In this document: piece after piece, positions 34,134 through 42,809 of the stretch
Layout: the number at the start of each line of letters is the position of its first letter
Numbering within the stretch: the stretch's first letter is position 1
The notes under the pieces: generated by a model
The model's database searches: none
The model's input: only the letters and a program-made list of their open reading frames with translations
What the model was told of the DNA's origin: nothing
From: CAVSNH01 sp963729275
GTDB taxonomy: Bacteria; Actinomycetota; Acidimicrobiia; Acidimicrobiales; RAAP-2
Direction of reading: 5' to 3'
NCBI GenBank assembly: GCA_963729275.1
Contig: CAVSNH010000003.1
Coordinates: forward strand, 558,001-622,000
Length of the DNA: 64,000 nucleotides
Position numbers and translations under genes: made by a program

Positions 34134-35023
34134 GGCACCAGCTCCCGTTCGGACTCACGCAGCCAGGCTGCCGCGGCCAGATATGCCCCCTCCATCAGTA
34201 CCGGGGTCTCACCGAAATCAAACATCGAGAGTTGGGCGGCGGTGGGCACGGGCAGGATGTGGACCTCGGCGCAGCCTCGGGCCTCGTCCAGGTCCCGCTG
34301 GGCCAACGCCGCGGTGGCGATCATCATCGAGCGCTGCATCATGTCGATGGCCCCACTCGGGAGGGAGCCGACCCCGTCGGCCATGGCCGGCAGCACATAG
34401 ACCCGGGTGGCCCCGAGGTCTATGGCCTGGCTCACCGGCAGGTTGGCCAGCACCCCGCCGTCCACCAGCATCCGACCTCCGATGGTGACGGGCGGGAAGA
34501 TGCCCGGGATGGCCGAACTGGCCATCAGGGCTTCGGTGGCGTCGCCCTCGGAAAGGACAACGGCCGCCCCGGTCACGAGGTCGGTGGCCACGACATGGAC
34601 GGGGAGCGGCGCCTCCTCGAGGCGGGTGAATCCCAGCTCAGCCTGGCCGATCACCCGACGCAGCCCGAGGGCTTCGAAAAGGTGGTCCCGCCGACCCAGA
34701 AACCCTTCGAGGAGGCTCCGGACGTTGATGCGGAACACGTCCGGTCGCCGGACCGACGACCACAGGGCACCGAGCGAGCTCATCCCTTCCAAATCGGGGT
34801 GCCCGGCCAAGTAGGCGCCGTTGAGAGCCCCGATCGACGTGCCCACGATCAGGTCGGGTCGGACACCGGACTCGAGGAGAGCTTTGAGCATGCCCACCTG
34901 GGTTGCCCCCAGGCTGCCCCCACCGCCCAGCACGAAGGCAGTTCGTCCGGGGCTGCCGGCCAGGCCTTCGGGTAAGAGGACCCGCTCGTCGAGGTCCCCC
35001 GCCACACGCACATCCGTGGTCAT
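34130..35023 (-). CDS. Patatin-like phospholipase
   Basis: A 297-residue lipid acyl hydrolase. ATG 35023 is chosen because GGGAGGGAGT precedes it directly; the frame continues upstream without support. The oxyanion-hole glycine run GGGGS lies at about 33-37, the nucleophile Ser63 in GTSIG, and the catalytic Asp in the motif VDGGVLANLPVSQA, giving the Ser/Asp dyad of bacterial patatins (RssA/YlbK type). It lacks a signal peptide. It should release fatty acids from phospholipids; coupling to the DegV gene fits hand-over of free fatty acid. Part of the gene is duplicated in decayed form at 61.55-61.82 kb. Confidence 0.9.
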   Translation of the reverse strand: MTTDVRVAGDLDERVLLPEGLAGSPGRTAFVLGGGGSLGATQVGMLKALLESGVRPDLIVGTSIGALNGAYLAGHPDLEGMSSLGALWSSVRRPDVFRINVRSLLEGFLGRRDHLFEALGLRRVIGQAELGFTRLEEAPLPVHVVATDLVTGAAVVLSEGDATEALMASSAIPGIFPPVTIGGRMLVDGGVLANLPVSQAIDLGATRVYVLPAMADGVGSLPSGAIDMMQRSMMIATAALAQRDLDEARGCAEVHILPVPTAAQLSMFDFGETPVLMEGAYLAAAAWLRESERELVP

Positions 35024-35135
35024 GACTCCCTCCCTAGGCCCCTCCACCTCCCACAATGCGAACACAACTGGCCCGTTACCTATTTCCACCGCTGGCCATT
35101 TTTCGTTCGCTCATTCTGAGGTTCCTTTCCTCCCG

Positions 35136-35400
35136 CTAGGGCACAACTACGACGGCCGGCGCGTCCTCACAGAAGATGAGGCGTCGACCAATCGAGCCGG
35201 CTAAGTGATGGACCCTCTTGGCGGACTTACCGACCACGATGAGATCTCGTAGCCGGGGCTGCCGACGCGGGCCGCGAGACGGTCCTCAATCTCGTGCCTG
35301 TAGCTGATCGACACCGCTATGCACCCGCGGTCCCGGGTCGAGAGTCCAGGCGCGAGCCACTCGCCCGTTGCCACATCGTCCAACGCTCGGGGTCTCGGGT
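35136..35400 (-). pseudogene. Universal stress protein (UspA) C-terminal remnant, frameshifted
   Basis: On the minus strand, reading down to a TAG at 35136-35138, one frame encodes DLIVVGKSAKRVHHLAGSIG and then RRLIFCEDAPAVVVVP, which is the C-terminal ATP-binding half of a UspA domain. Upstream, at about 35245-35380, the matching preceding region (VSISYRHEIEDRLAARVG) continues in another frame, so a frameshift separates them near 35240. No intact N-terminus is found. The rest of 35024-35555 holds only short frames and the upstream region of the patatin gene. Confidence 0.6.
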
Positions 35401-35555
35401 CCGCAGGCCTGACACTGGCGATCCGAGGTGCCCCCGGCCTAGTTGATCGTGACTGCTACTGCACTTCCGCCGCGGACCACACCATCGGGTCGACCCGGCC
35501 CTTTGCCCAGCCAATGGTGGTGTCTTCTCCTAGCGGTGTCGGAGGGTGATTTAGG

Positions 35556-36791
35556 TCAGCTCGTCACGCGTTCGATCACGAGGGCAACGCCCTGTCCCGA
35601 TCCGACACACACGCCCAGGATCCCGTAGCGAGCCTGGCGAACTTGAAGCTCGGTGGCCAGAGTGAGGACATATCGGGTCCCCGACGCCCCGAAGGGATGA
35701 CCGATGGCCACCGCCCCGCCGTTCGGGTTGAGGCGGTCGTCGGGCACCTCGAACCCGTCGAGCTGGTGAGGCAGCTCTCGGAGGACCCCGAGGGCCTGGG
35801 CGGAGAATGCCTCGTGGACCTCCCACACGTCGACATCGGCAGGCGCCAGCCGAGCGCGATCGAGGGCCTTGGCCATGGCAAAGGCTGGGGCGATCCCCAT
35901 GAACTGAGGATCCAGGGCATGGGTGGCCGACGCCACCACCCGGGCCATGGGGGCGATGCCCATCGACTCGGCGGCGGCACCGCTGGCCAGGACGATGGCG
36001 GAGGCGCCGTCGTTGAGAGCCGACGAGTTGCCCGCCGTCATCTGGGTGGTGTTCGGTTGGGGTCGGAGGGCGCCCAGCTGTTCGGCCGAGGTATCGCCTC
36101 GGATGCCCTCGTCATGCTCGAAGAGGTGAGCGGGCTCGTGCCTCGTCCCGGAGATCTCGACAGGATGGATCTCCAGGGCCAACCGGCCGGAGTCGCGAGC
36201 GGCGGCGGCGTGGCGGTGAGACCGCAGCGCAAAGGCGTCGATCTCCTCGCGAGTCAACTGATACCGGTCGGCCACGTTCTGGGCCGTCTTGATCATCTCT
36301 ACGTAGGCATCGCGGGCCAGGAGCACGGGATTGGGCGGGCCGCCGGCGCCCGCCCACATGGTGTCGAGCAGGAGGACCGGGCCTCGTGGGCTAAAGGGTG
36401 CATCGCCCTTCATCTGGGCCCAGCCGGATCGGGACATGGATTCCACCCCTCCGGCCAGCCCGACGGCGAGCTCGTCGCTGCGGATGGCGTGGGCGATGTT
36501 GATCGCCCCGGTGAGCGACGAGGCACAGAAGCGATTGACGGTGGCGGCCGGAACCGAATCGGGAAAGCCGGCCGCCAATGCGGCCCATCGCCCCACGTCG
36601 CCCATCCCCTCGTGGGCAGTGTTGACGCAACCGGCGGCGATGTCCTCTACGCGCTCCAGTGGGACACCCACCTTGGTACAGGCAGCCACCATGGTCAGTC
36701 CCAGGAGGTCATCGGTTCGTACGTGCGACAGGGACCCGCCATAGCGGGCAAACGGTGTCCGCACTCCCCCGAGGATGAAGGCGTCGGTCAT
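35556..36791 (-). CDS. Thiolase (acetyl-CoA C-acyltransferase)
   Basis: A 411-residue thiolase starting at ATG 36791, which overlaps the stop of the OsmC gene; the longer upstream frame is an artefact. Signature residues are the acyl-accepting Cys89 in NRFCASSLTGA, the GGVESMS stretch, the His in NPNGGAVAIGHPFGASGTR and the C-terminal acid/base Cys in GVCVGSGQG. The enzyme condenses or cleaves acyl-CoA in the cytoplasm, in fatty acid beta-oxidation or related pathways. No enoyl-CoA hydratase or dehydrogenase partner is adjacent. The tight coupling with a peroxiredoxin-like gene is unusual. Confidence 0.92.
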   Translation of the reverse strand: MTDAFILGGVRTPFARYGGSLSHVRTDDLLGLTMVAACTKVGVPLERVEDIAAGCVNTAHEGMGDVGRWAALAAGFPDSVPAATVNRFCASSLTGAINIAHAIRSDELAVGLAGGVESMSRSGWAQMKGDAPFSPRGPVLLLDTMWAGAGGPPNPVLLARDAYVEMIKTAQNVADRYQLTREEIDAFALRSHRHAAAARDSGRLALEIHPVEISGTRHEPAHLFEHDEGIRGDTSAEQLGALRPQPNTTQMTAGNSSALNDGASAIVLASGAAAESMGIAPMARVVASATHALDPQFMGIAPAFAMAKALDRARLAPADVDVWEVHEAFSAQALGVLRELPHQLDGFEVPDDRLNPNGGAVAIGHPFGASGTRYVLTLATELQVRQARYGILGVCVGSGQGVALVIERVTS

Positions 36792-37213
36792 GCGACCAGC
36801 GAGGCGTCGAGCGTGATCTCGGGAACCCCGGCCAGCGCTCTGCTCACCGGACACCCCGCTTTGGCGGCCGACGCATGCTCGAGAAACGTGGGCTCGTCGA
36901 TGCCCGGAACCTTGCCAACGGTGACGAGGTCGATCCTGGTGATGGTGGGCACGGCGTCGACCAGCCGGAACGTGACGGTGGCGTCGGTATGCACCGAATC
37001 CGGGGGGTGGCCCGCTTGAGCCAGCAGATTGGCCAAGGCCATCGAAAAACAAGAGGCATGGGCGGCGGCGATGAGTTGCTCGGGGTTGGAGCCCGGTCCG
37101 TCCTCGAAACGGGACTTATACGTGTAGCCCCCGCCGATGCTGTCGCCGGCGGTGAAGGTGCCCGACCCGGTCGGCACGTCGCCTTTCCACTCGGCACTTC
37201 CTTTTGCTGGCAC
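36788..37213 (-). CDS. OsmC family peroxiredoxin
   Basis: A 141-residue protein with the two redox cysteines of the family: Cys55 in LIAAAHASCFSMAL and Cys121 in AAKAGCPVSRAL. The first motif is of the OsmC rather than the Ohr subgroup. The expected role is thiol-dependent reduction of organic hydroperoxides in the cytoplasm. Its stop overlaps the thiolase start, so the two are co-transcribed, and it diverges from the acetolactate synthase-like gene with about 240 bp between starts. Confidence 0.9.
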   Translation of the reverse strand: MPAKGSAEWKGDVPTGSGTFTAGDSIGGGYTYKSRFEDGPGSNPEQLIAAAHASCFSMALANLLAQAGHPPDSVHTDATVTFRLVDAVPTITRIDLVTVGKVPGIDEPTFLEHASAAKAGCPVSRALAGVPEITLDASLVA

Positions 37214-37456
37214 GGCGTCCTCCTGTCTTCGACCCTCTGTCGCTCATCTTGCCGTGTCGGGCCCATCGCCCGTTCGCCCGGCGTCGTCGGCCAGGACCCG
37301 GCGGATTGGTCGACCGCCTCGTCCAGGACGACTGGTTGCCGGTGCCTGGAACGCTCAGAGATTCCGTGCCCCGGGTGTCGGTCTGCACCTTCTGGGAGCG
37401 CCCTGTGCGACGTGCCGGGTCGAACGGAGTCCGAGAACCAACGTACGCTCCCCTCC

Positions 37457-39115
37457 GTGGTTGAAGGCCGACGGCGTGCCGCGGAACTCATCGTCCAGTG
37501 CCTCGAGAACGAGGGTGTTCGATGTGTGTTCGGCATCCCCGGGGAAGAGAACATCTATCTCACCGATGCACTCTCGAGGTCGGCCATTCGCTACGTCCTG
37601 GTTCGACACGAGCAGGCGGCGTCGTTCATGGCCGAGATCTACGGCCGGCTGACAGGAACAGCCGGAGTCTGCTCGGCCACCCTCGGGCCCGGCGCCATCA
37701 ATCTCCTGTTGGGAACGGCCGATGCCTACACCAACAGCACCCCGGTCGTGGCCATCTCCGCACAGGTGGGACTGAACCGTATCTACAAGGAATCCCATCA
37801 GAGCGTCGACTTGGTGTCGATGTTCTCGCCCGTGACCAAATGGGCAGACCTGATTCTCACCCCCGGCTCGATCCCCGAGATGGTTCGAAGGGCGTTCAAG
37901 CTGGCACAGACTGAGCGCCCGGGATCTGTATACCTCGGCGTACCAGAAGACGTGGAGCCTGTCTTCGTAGCTGATGACCTCAAGCCGCTCGAGGTCAACC
38001 GACCCCGGCCCGACGAGCCCTCGCCCTCGCAGATTCAACGGGCGGCGGCGGTACTCAACGACGGCCAGCGTCCCATCATCCTCGCCGGACATGGAGCGGC
38101 CCGCTCAGGAGCGGCCGAACCATTACGACGGTTCTCCGAGTTACTGGGCCTTCCTGTGACCACCACCTTTCACGGCAAGGGCGTATTTCCCGACGATCAC
38201 CCACACTCCCTCGGGGCTGTCGGCTTTATGAGCCACGACTACGTCAATTTCGGATTTGACGATGCGGACGTGATCGTGAGCGTCGGCTATGAACTCCAAG
38301 AGTTCGATCCGATACGGATCAACCCGGCCGGGGACAAGCAGATCATCCACCTCAGTCGTTTCCCGGCCGAGGTGGATGCCCACTACGTCGTCGAGGTGGG
38401 GATACAGGCCGACATCGGAAGTACGCTCGCCGCCCTCTGCGAGGCAACCGCTCACCGATTCAACCAGGGGACGCGAGAAGAGAAGATTCGGCGGCTGCTG
38501 GCCGACGAGCTGGCCCTGGGTGCGGCCGACGACAGCTTTCCGCTCAAACCACAGCGGGTCGTTGCCGATACCCGAGCCGCCCTCGGCCGCTCGGACATCG
38601 TCCTGGCCGATACCGGAGCCGTGAAGATGTGGATGGCGCGCCTCTACCCCACCTACGAGCCCAACACCTGCCTGATCTCCAACGGGCTTTCCACGATGGC
38701 CTTCGCCCTACCCGGTGCCATTGGCGCCAAGCTGGCCATGCCCGACCGCAAAGTGGTGGCCGCGGTCGGTGACGGCGCGTTCCTGATGAACTCACAGGAA
38801 ATCGAGACAGCCCTCAGGGAACGGATCCCGTTGGTTGTCGTGATTTGGGAAGACGACGCCTATGGCCTCATCAAGTGGAAGATGGATCTCGAGCTCGGCC
38901 ACCACGTCGAGGTCGGCTTTTCCAACCCTGATTTCGTGGCCTATGCCGAGAGCTTCGGGGCCCGGGGGTACCGCGTCGGTGTTGCGGGTGACCTGCTCCC
39001 CATGCTGACCGAAGCTCTGGACGCCGACACAGTGTCGGTGATCACTTGCCCGGTCGACTACACCGAGAACCTCCGCCTGACGGCCGCCCTCGGCGAACTC
39101 TCGGGACCGTTCTGA
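37457..39115 (+). CDS. Acetolactate synthase large subunit-like ThDP enzyme
   Basis: A 552-residue thiamine-diphosphate enzyme from GTG 37457; the frame is open far upstream but overlaps the OsmC gene on the other strand. The N-terminal Pyr domain has the catalytic Glu52 in VRHEQAASFMAEIYGR. The central domain (about 190-330) binds nucleotide or FAD in relatives. The C-terminal PP domain contains the ThDP motif from GDGAFLMNSQEIETAL to WEDDAYG. SNGLSTMAFALPGAIGAK and the WKMD after the ThDP loop resemble the single-subunit AlsS/IlvB-like group. No IlvN regulatory subunit or ilvC is nearby, so a catabolic or other 2-oxoacid role is as likely as branched-chain amino acid synthesis. Confidence 0.85.
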   Translation: MVEGRRRAAELIVQCLENEGVRCVFGIPGEENIYLTDALSRSAIRYVLVRHEQAASFMAEIYGRLTGTAGVCSATLGPGAINLLLGTADAYTNSTPVVAISAQVGLNRIYKESHQSVDLVSMFSPVTKWADLILTPGSIPEMVRRAFKLAQTERPGSVYLGVPEDVEPVFVADDLKPLEVNRPRPDEPSPSQIQRAAAVLNDGQRPIILAGHGAARSGAAEPLRRFSELLGLPVTTTFHGKGVFPDDHPHSLGAVGFMSHDYVNFGFDDADVIVSVGYELQEFDPIRINPAGDKQIIHLSRFPAEVDAHYVVEVGIQADIGSTLAALCEATAHRFNQGTREEKIRRLLADELALGAADDSFPLKPQRVVADTRAALGRSDIVLADTGAVKMWMARLYPTYEPNTCLISNGLSTMAFALPGAIGAKLAMPDRKVVAAVGDGAFLMNSQEIETALRERIPLVVVIWEDDAYGLIKWKMDLELGHHVEVGFSNPDFVAYAESFGARGYRVGVAGDLLPMLTEALDADTVSVITCPVDYTENLRLTAALGELSGPF

Positions 39116-39199
39116 TCACTCCCCCGGATAAAGGCTGGCGGACGGCGGTCACGTGCCCTTACATCACCTGGCGACGCCCTAGGTCGAATCGCGACATCT

Positions 39200-39220
39200 C
39201 CCGCCGGTTCAAGCGGCGGG
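39200..39220 (-). terminator. Hairpin at the end of the desaturase gene
   Basis: CCCGCCG (39200-39206) and CGGCGGG (39214-39220) pair as a 7-bp stem around a 7-nt loop that contains the desaturase stop codon. It may serve both convergent genes. Confidence 0.45.
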
Positions 39221-40262
39221 GCTAGCGCCAGTAACCAAGAGATGGTGGAACACATCTCGGTAGGCGCGCCATGGGCTCTCTTCGGCATAGGCGATGAAGT
39301 GTTCGTCACAGAACGATCGGACCAACCCACGAGCCCGACGGAGATTTCGTCGTGGCATTGTCGGAAAAAGGTGGTGCTCGATTTGGCTGTCCAGTCCGCC
39401 GAATAAAAAGCTGGTGAAGAGAGTCCCTTGCAAGTTGCGCGAGGTGAGCACCTGTTGGCGAAGGAACCCGACGGAAGCAGTCATCTCCCGCGTGGGCATC
39501 CCTACGTGATTGGTCAGGAACGTTGCCCCGAAATAGAAACCGAGGAACGACTGAGTAACGACAACGAATGCCAATGCCCGGATCGGATCAAGCACGAAGA
39601 ACGGGCCGACAAAGAACACCAAGATGTGGACAGCCAGCAGGAAGCCTTCGACCCAAGCCATTCGATCTCGGCGACGCATCAATGATCTGAAGCTTGCTTG
39701 ATGCATATTGATGGCCTCGAGGAAGAGTAGCGGCACCAGAAACACGGCCTGCGCACGGGCCAGCTTCTCGGCCAGTCCAGTGCGCTTCACCATCTGCTCA
39801 CGCGTGTAGACGAGCGCGCCTGCCGCAATATCAGGGTCCCTACCAGGTTGATTTGTGTGAGCGTGGTGGCGGCTGTGTTTGTTGAGCCACCACCCAAAGC
39901 TGAATCCGACGACCAGGTTGCTCAGGATCATCCCGATCACATCATTTTGCCGGCGACGGCGACTCAGCTGGCGATGTCCGGCATCGTGACCGATGAACCC
40001 CAGCTGGGCCAGCACGAATGCCAACCCGATGGCAATGGCCAGGTTCCACCAGCTGTCACCGATGATGACCGCCGCGACCACAAGCGCGCTCGAGGGCCCC
40101 GAGCGTCGCGGTGATCCTCACCGCGTAATCACCGCTCCTTCTGGTCATCAGCCCGGCATCGCGAACTCGACGCGATAACTCGGCGAAGTTCTCCCGACAG
40201 ATCGTCTCATCAAGAGCATCACTGGCGTATCGCTGATCCACTTGGTCTATTTGCTCTTGCAT
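39209..40262 (-). pseudogene. Membrane fatty acid desaturase (linoleoyl-CoA type), frameshifted
   Basis: The N-terminal part reads from ATG 40262 (MQEQIDQVDQRY, then NFAELSRRVRDAGLM) and the remainder continues in another frame from about 40080 to 39209. Total span is 1054 nt, one base more than a multiple of three, so a single-base insertion (or two-base loss) near 40060-40090 explains it. The rest is intact: histidine boxes HDAGH, HSRHH and QIEHH, with the Gln typical of front-end/linoleoyl-CoA desaturases, plus about four membrane helices. It would introduce double bases into acyl chains using O2. Either a recent pseudogene or a sequence error. Confidence 0.8.
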
Positions 40263-41379
40263 AAAGGGCCTTTCGGTCTGTCAGTTGCGATTGCAGTTGA
40301 GATTGCGGTCGAGGACCAGTCCGCCGTGCCTGTTCCTTGGAGACGTGGACCGTAGCGTCAGCAAGATCGTCGGAGACACCGGTCGAGAGTTCACTAAGAA
40401 CGAGGATCTCGGTGACTCGGCCGCCCGTCGGTCGGCGAGCGAGTCGGCAAGGAAGCTCTTGGTGTTCGGATGACGCTTGGATTCGGGCAGCTGCTCGGTG
40501 ACGCCGAGCGCTGGATCGAGCGGCAGCCCCAGACACCCCTCCCAACCACAGAGTCGAACCGGGGAGCCGCGAGCCCATCGAGATCGGCCAACATGCGTCG
40601 GCGCCCAAGCTGGCTCTGATTCCTCAACCACCAAGGGCACGACCGCGTCAAAGGGGTCTTGCTGGAAGCGTCGGGTCCCTTTGTGGGACCCCCGATCTCC
40701 TTCCGAGAGCGAAGGGTCTGCAACTCAAGATGAGCCAACCCCAGCTTACACCGAGAAGGGCGGTATGGCCCGCGACTCGAAGGGCGAGGTGATTTCCTAA
40801 TCGGCCCTCATCTTGCCAATGTGGACGGGCGCAACTCAGCTACTTGCGTCAAGATAAGAGCGGATCAGTTCTTGGCGGAGCTGCCCCTTACGCGTCGGCG
40901 AAGTCCTCTATCGATACGGACGTCTTCCCGGCGAGTCGTTCGGGTCGGTCCCCACGGCTTGGGCTGGTTGACAGAACGCAGACAGAGCCATCCACCATGG
41001 TGGAGACCCGTCACGAACTCCCGTTCACAGGGATCACCGATGTCGCCTCGCGCAAAGGAGCCGGCGACTCGACGATCTCGACGTCAACGATGTCAATCTC
41101 GCCGTCGGGACACGCACTGGCCCGGAATATCTCGGCACATTGGTTCGCGCCGGTCCCTCAGGTCGAGGGCGAACCCGACTCGTCATCATCCGGCAACACT
41201 GATCACCGCCCGAAGGCGTGAGGTCCTCGAAATGGGCCTCCCAGGCCGACATGGTGGCCGGCAAGCTCCCGGCCACGGTTCTCGGCCTCGCCACGTAACT
41301 CCGCGAATGGCGGCCGCACTCAGCATCGGCGGTTGATCGTCACTCGCTCGGGGATCCCGGAAAGATCATCCGCCGCCGC
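40263..41379. other. Gap of about 1.1 kb without a supported gene
   Basis: Several short frames exist on both strands (for example 40477-40800 and 40844-41221 plus) but have Ser/Arg-rich chance-like composition and no recognised motif. A tRNA-like GTTCGA near 40550 has no matching stem. It could be decayed sequence. The final bases lead into the MarR promoter. Confidence 0.45.
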
Positions 41380-41417
41380 TTGATTACATCAGAAATAGAT
41401 GTATATAATTCTGATGT
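41380..41417 (+). promoter_or_regulatory. Promoter and MarR operator of the marR-ABC operon
   Basis: TTGATT (41380-41385), an 18-nt spacer and TATAAT (41404-41409) form a near-consensus promoter. The start codon GTG at 41416 lies 6 nt after the -10, so the message should be leaderless. A perfect 9-bp inverted repeat, ACATCAGAA (41386-41394) and TTCTGATGT (41409-41417), brackets the -10, a natural autoregulatory MarR operator. Confidence 0.75.
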
Positions 41418-41859
41418 GAAATCCACGGATCTCTTCCTGCTGGGCCGGCGGCTCATGAAGGTGGCCGAGGAGGGTCTGCCCGGCCAGGGCGTCAATAGCA
41501 GCGTCCGTTTCGTGCTTCTGGACATTGCCGCCAACCCCGGCAGTTCCATCTCCGAGATCACGGGCCGGACCGGCTTCCCTCAGAGCCATGTGTCGACGTC
41601 GGTGATCAAACTGCGCCAGTTCGGCGCCGTACGGACGGAGATCGACCCCCGCGACCGGCGCCGCACCCTGGTGTGGGTCGTGCCCAAGGCTGTCCAGCAG
41701 GCCCACAACCGCATCACCTCCACCGCCGACGCCGCCATGGCCCGGGCCCTCGGCAATCCACCGGCGGCCGAGGTGGCCGAGGTGATCGGCGCCCTCGAGA
41801 TGGTGGCCGAACGGCTCGGTCCGCTGCCCGGGACCCACGTCGCCAAGGAGGCGTCATGA
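41416..41859 (+). CDS. MarR family regulator of the ABC exporter operon
   Basis: A 147-residue winged-helix protein from GTG 41416, the expected transcription start. The core SSISEITGRTGFPQSHVSTSVIKLRQFGAV and wing EIDPRDRRRTLVWVVPKA fit MarR. Its stop overlaps the ABC ATPase start (ATGA), so it is the first gene of a three-gene operon. The perfect inverted repeat around its own -10 box implies autorepression; release by a toxic substrate of the transporter would be the usual logic. Confidence 0.85.
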   Translation: MKSTDLFLLGRRLMKVAEEGLPGQGVNSSVRFVLLDIAANPGSSISEITGRTGFPQSHVSTSVIKLRQFGAVRTEIDPRDRRRTLVWVVPKAVQQAHNRITSTADAAMARALGNPPAAEVAEVIGALEMVAERLGPLPGTHVAKEAS

Positions 41860-42809
41860 TGCTGGCCAGCGCCAGTTCCGGCTCCCACATCATCTTGATC
41901 GTCGTCGGCGTGCTGTTGGTGATCCGGCTGGCCATGGGGATGAGGCGCCGCAATAGTCGTCAAAGCGCGAGCGCCCCGGTCCCTTCGCCGGCGCCCCCAG
42001 CGGTCGACGCCATCCGGCCGGTGACCGCCCCGAGCGCCACGGACCCCACCACGCTCCTCGAGGTCCGCCAGCTCACGGTGGCCTACGGGTCGAAGGTGGC
42101 CGTTGACGGAGTGAGCTTCGAGATCCGCCGTAGCGAGATCTTCGGTCTTCTCGGTCCGAACGGTGCCGGTAAGACCACCACGCTCAATGCCATCGAGGGG
42201 CTGCGGCGCCCGCGCTCTGGCGCCGTCCTTCTCAATGGGGTCGACATCGTTCGCCGGCCCGCCGTGGCCAAGGCCCAGATGGGGGTGCAGTTGCAGTCCA
42301 CCGGCTTTCAGTCCGAGCTGACCGTGCGCCAGGTGGCCCGTCTCTACGCCGGCCTCTACGGCGTGACCATGAGTGACCAGGATCTGGACCAAGCTCTGGC
42401 CGACATCGGTCTCGGCCGCGAGCTGGACCGCACGACCAAGCAGATCTCAGGGGGCCAGCAGCAGCGGCTCTCGCTCTTCGTGGCCGTGATCCACGAACCC
42501 ACCCTCCTGCTCCTCGACGAGCCCACCTCCGGACTCGACCCCCAGTCGCGCCGGCACCTGTGGGCCCGGATCGAGCGGATCCGGGCCGACGGCGGAAGCA
42601 TCCTCCTCACCACTCATTCGATGGAGGAGGCTCAGGCAGTCTGCGACCGGGTGGCCATCATCGATCACGGCCGGGTGCTGGCCATCGACACCCCCCGCAA
42701 TCTCGTCGAACAGCACCGGGACGATCCCCTCGTTCTGGCTGCGGCCCGCGGTGAGGTGACCCTCGAAGACGTGTTCATCGGACTGACCGGGAGTGAGATC
42801 CGTGACTAG
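41856..42809 (+). CDS. ABC transporter ATP-binding protein with N-terminal membrane helix
   Basis: A 317-residue protein from ATG 41856. Residues 11-28 (HIILIVVGVLLVIRLAMG) form one transmembrane helix, followed by a basic patch and an Ala/Pro linker. The ATPase domain follows from about residue 66: Walker A GPNGAGKTT (100-108), signature ISGGQQQRL, Walker B LLLLDEPTSGLD and H-loop TTHS. The sequence belongs to the drug-exporter (CcmA/DrrA-like) group. The N-terminal membrane anchor is unusual for this family, whose members are normally soluble and recruited by the permease. Operon with marR before and the ABC-2 permease after. Confidence 0.88.
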   Translation: MMLASASSGSHIILIVVGVLLVIRLAMGMRRRNSRQSASAPVPSPAPPAVDAIRPVTAPSATDPTTLLEVRQLTVAYGSKVAVDGVSFEIRRSEIFGLLGPNGAGKTTTLNAIEGLRRPRSGAVLLNGVDIVRRPAVAKAQMGVQLQSTGFQSELTVRQVARLYAGLYGVTMSDQDLDQALADIGLGRELDRTTKQISGGQQQRLSLFVAVIHEPTLLLLDEPTSGLDPQSRRHLWARIERIRADGGSILLTTHSMEEAQAVCDRVAIIDHGRVLAIDTPRNLVEQHRDDPLVLAAARGEVTLEDVFIGLTGSEIRD

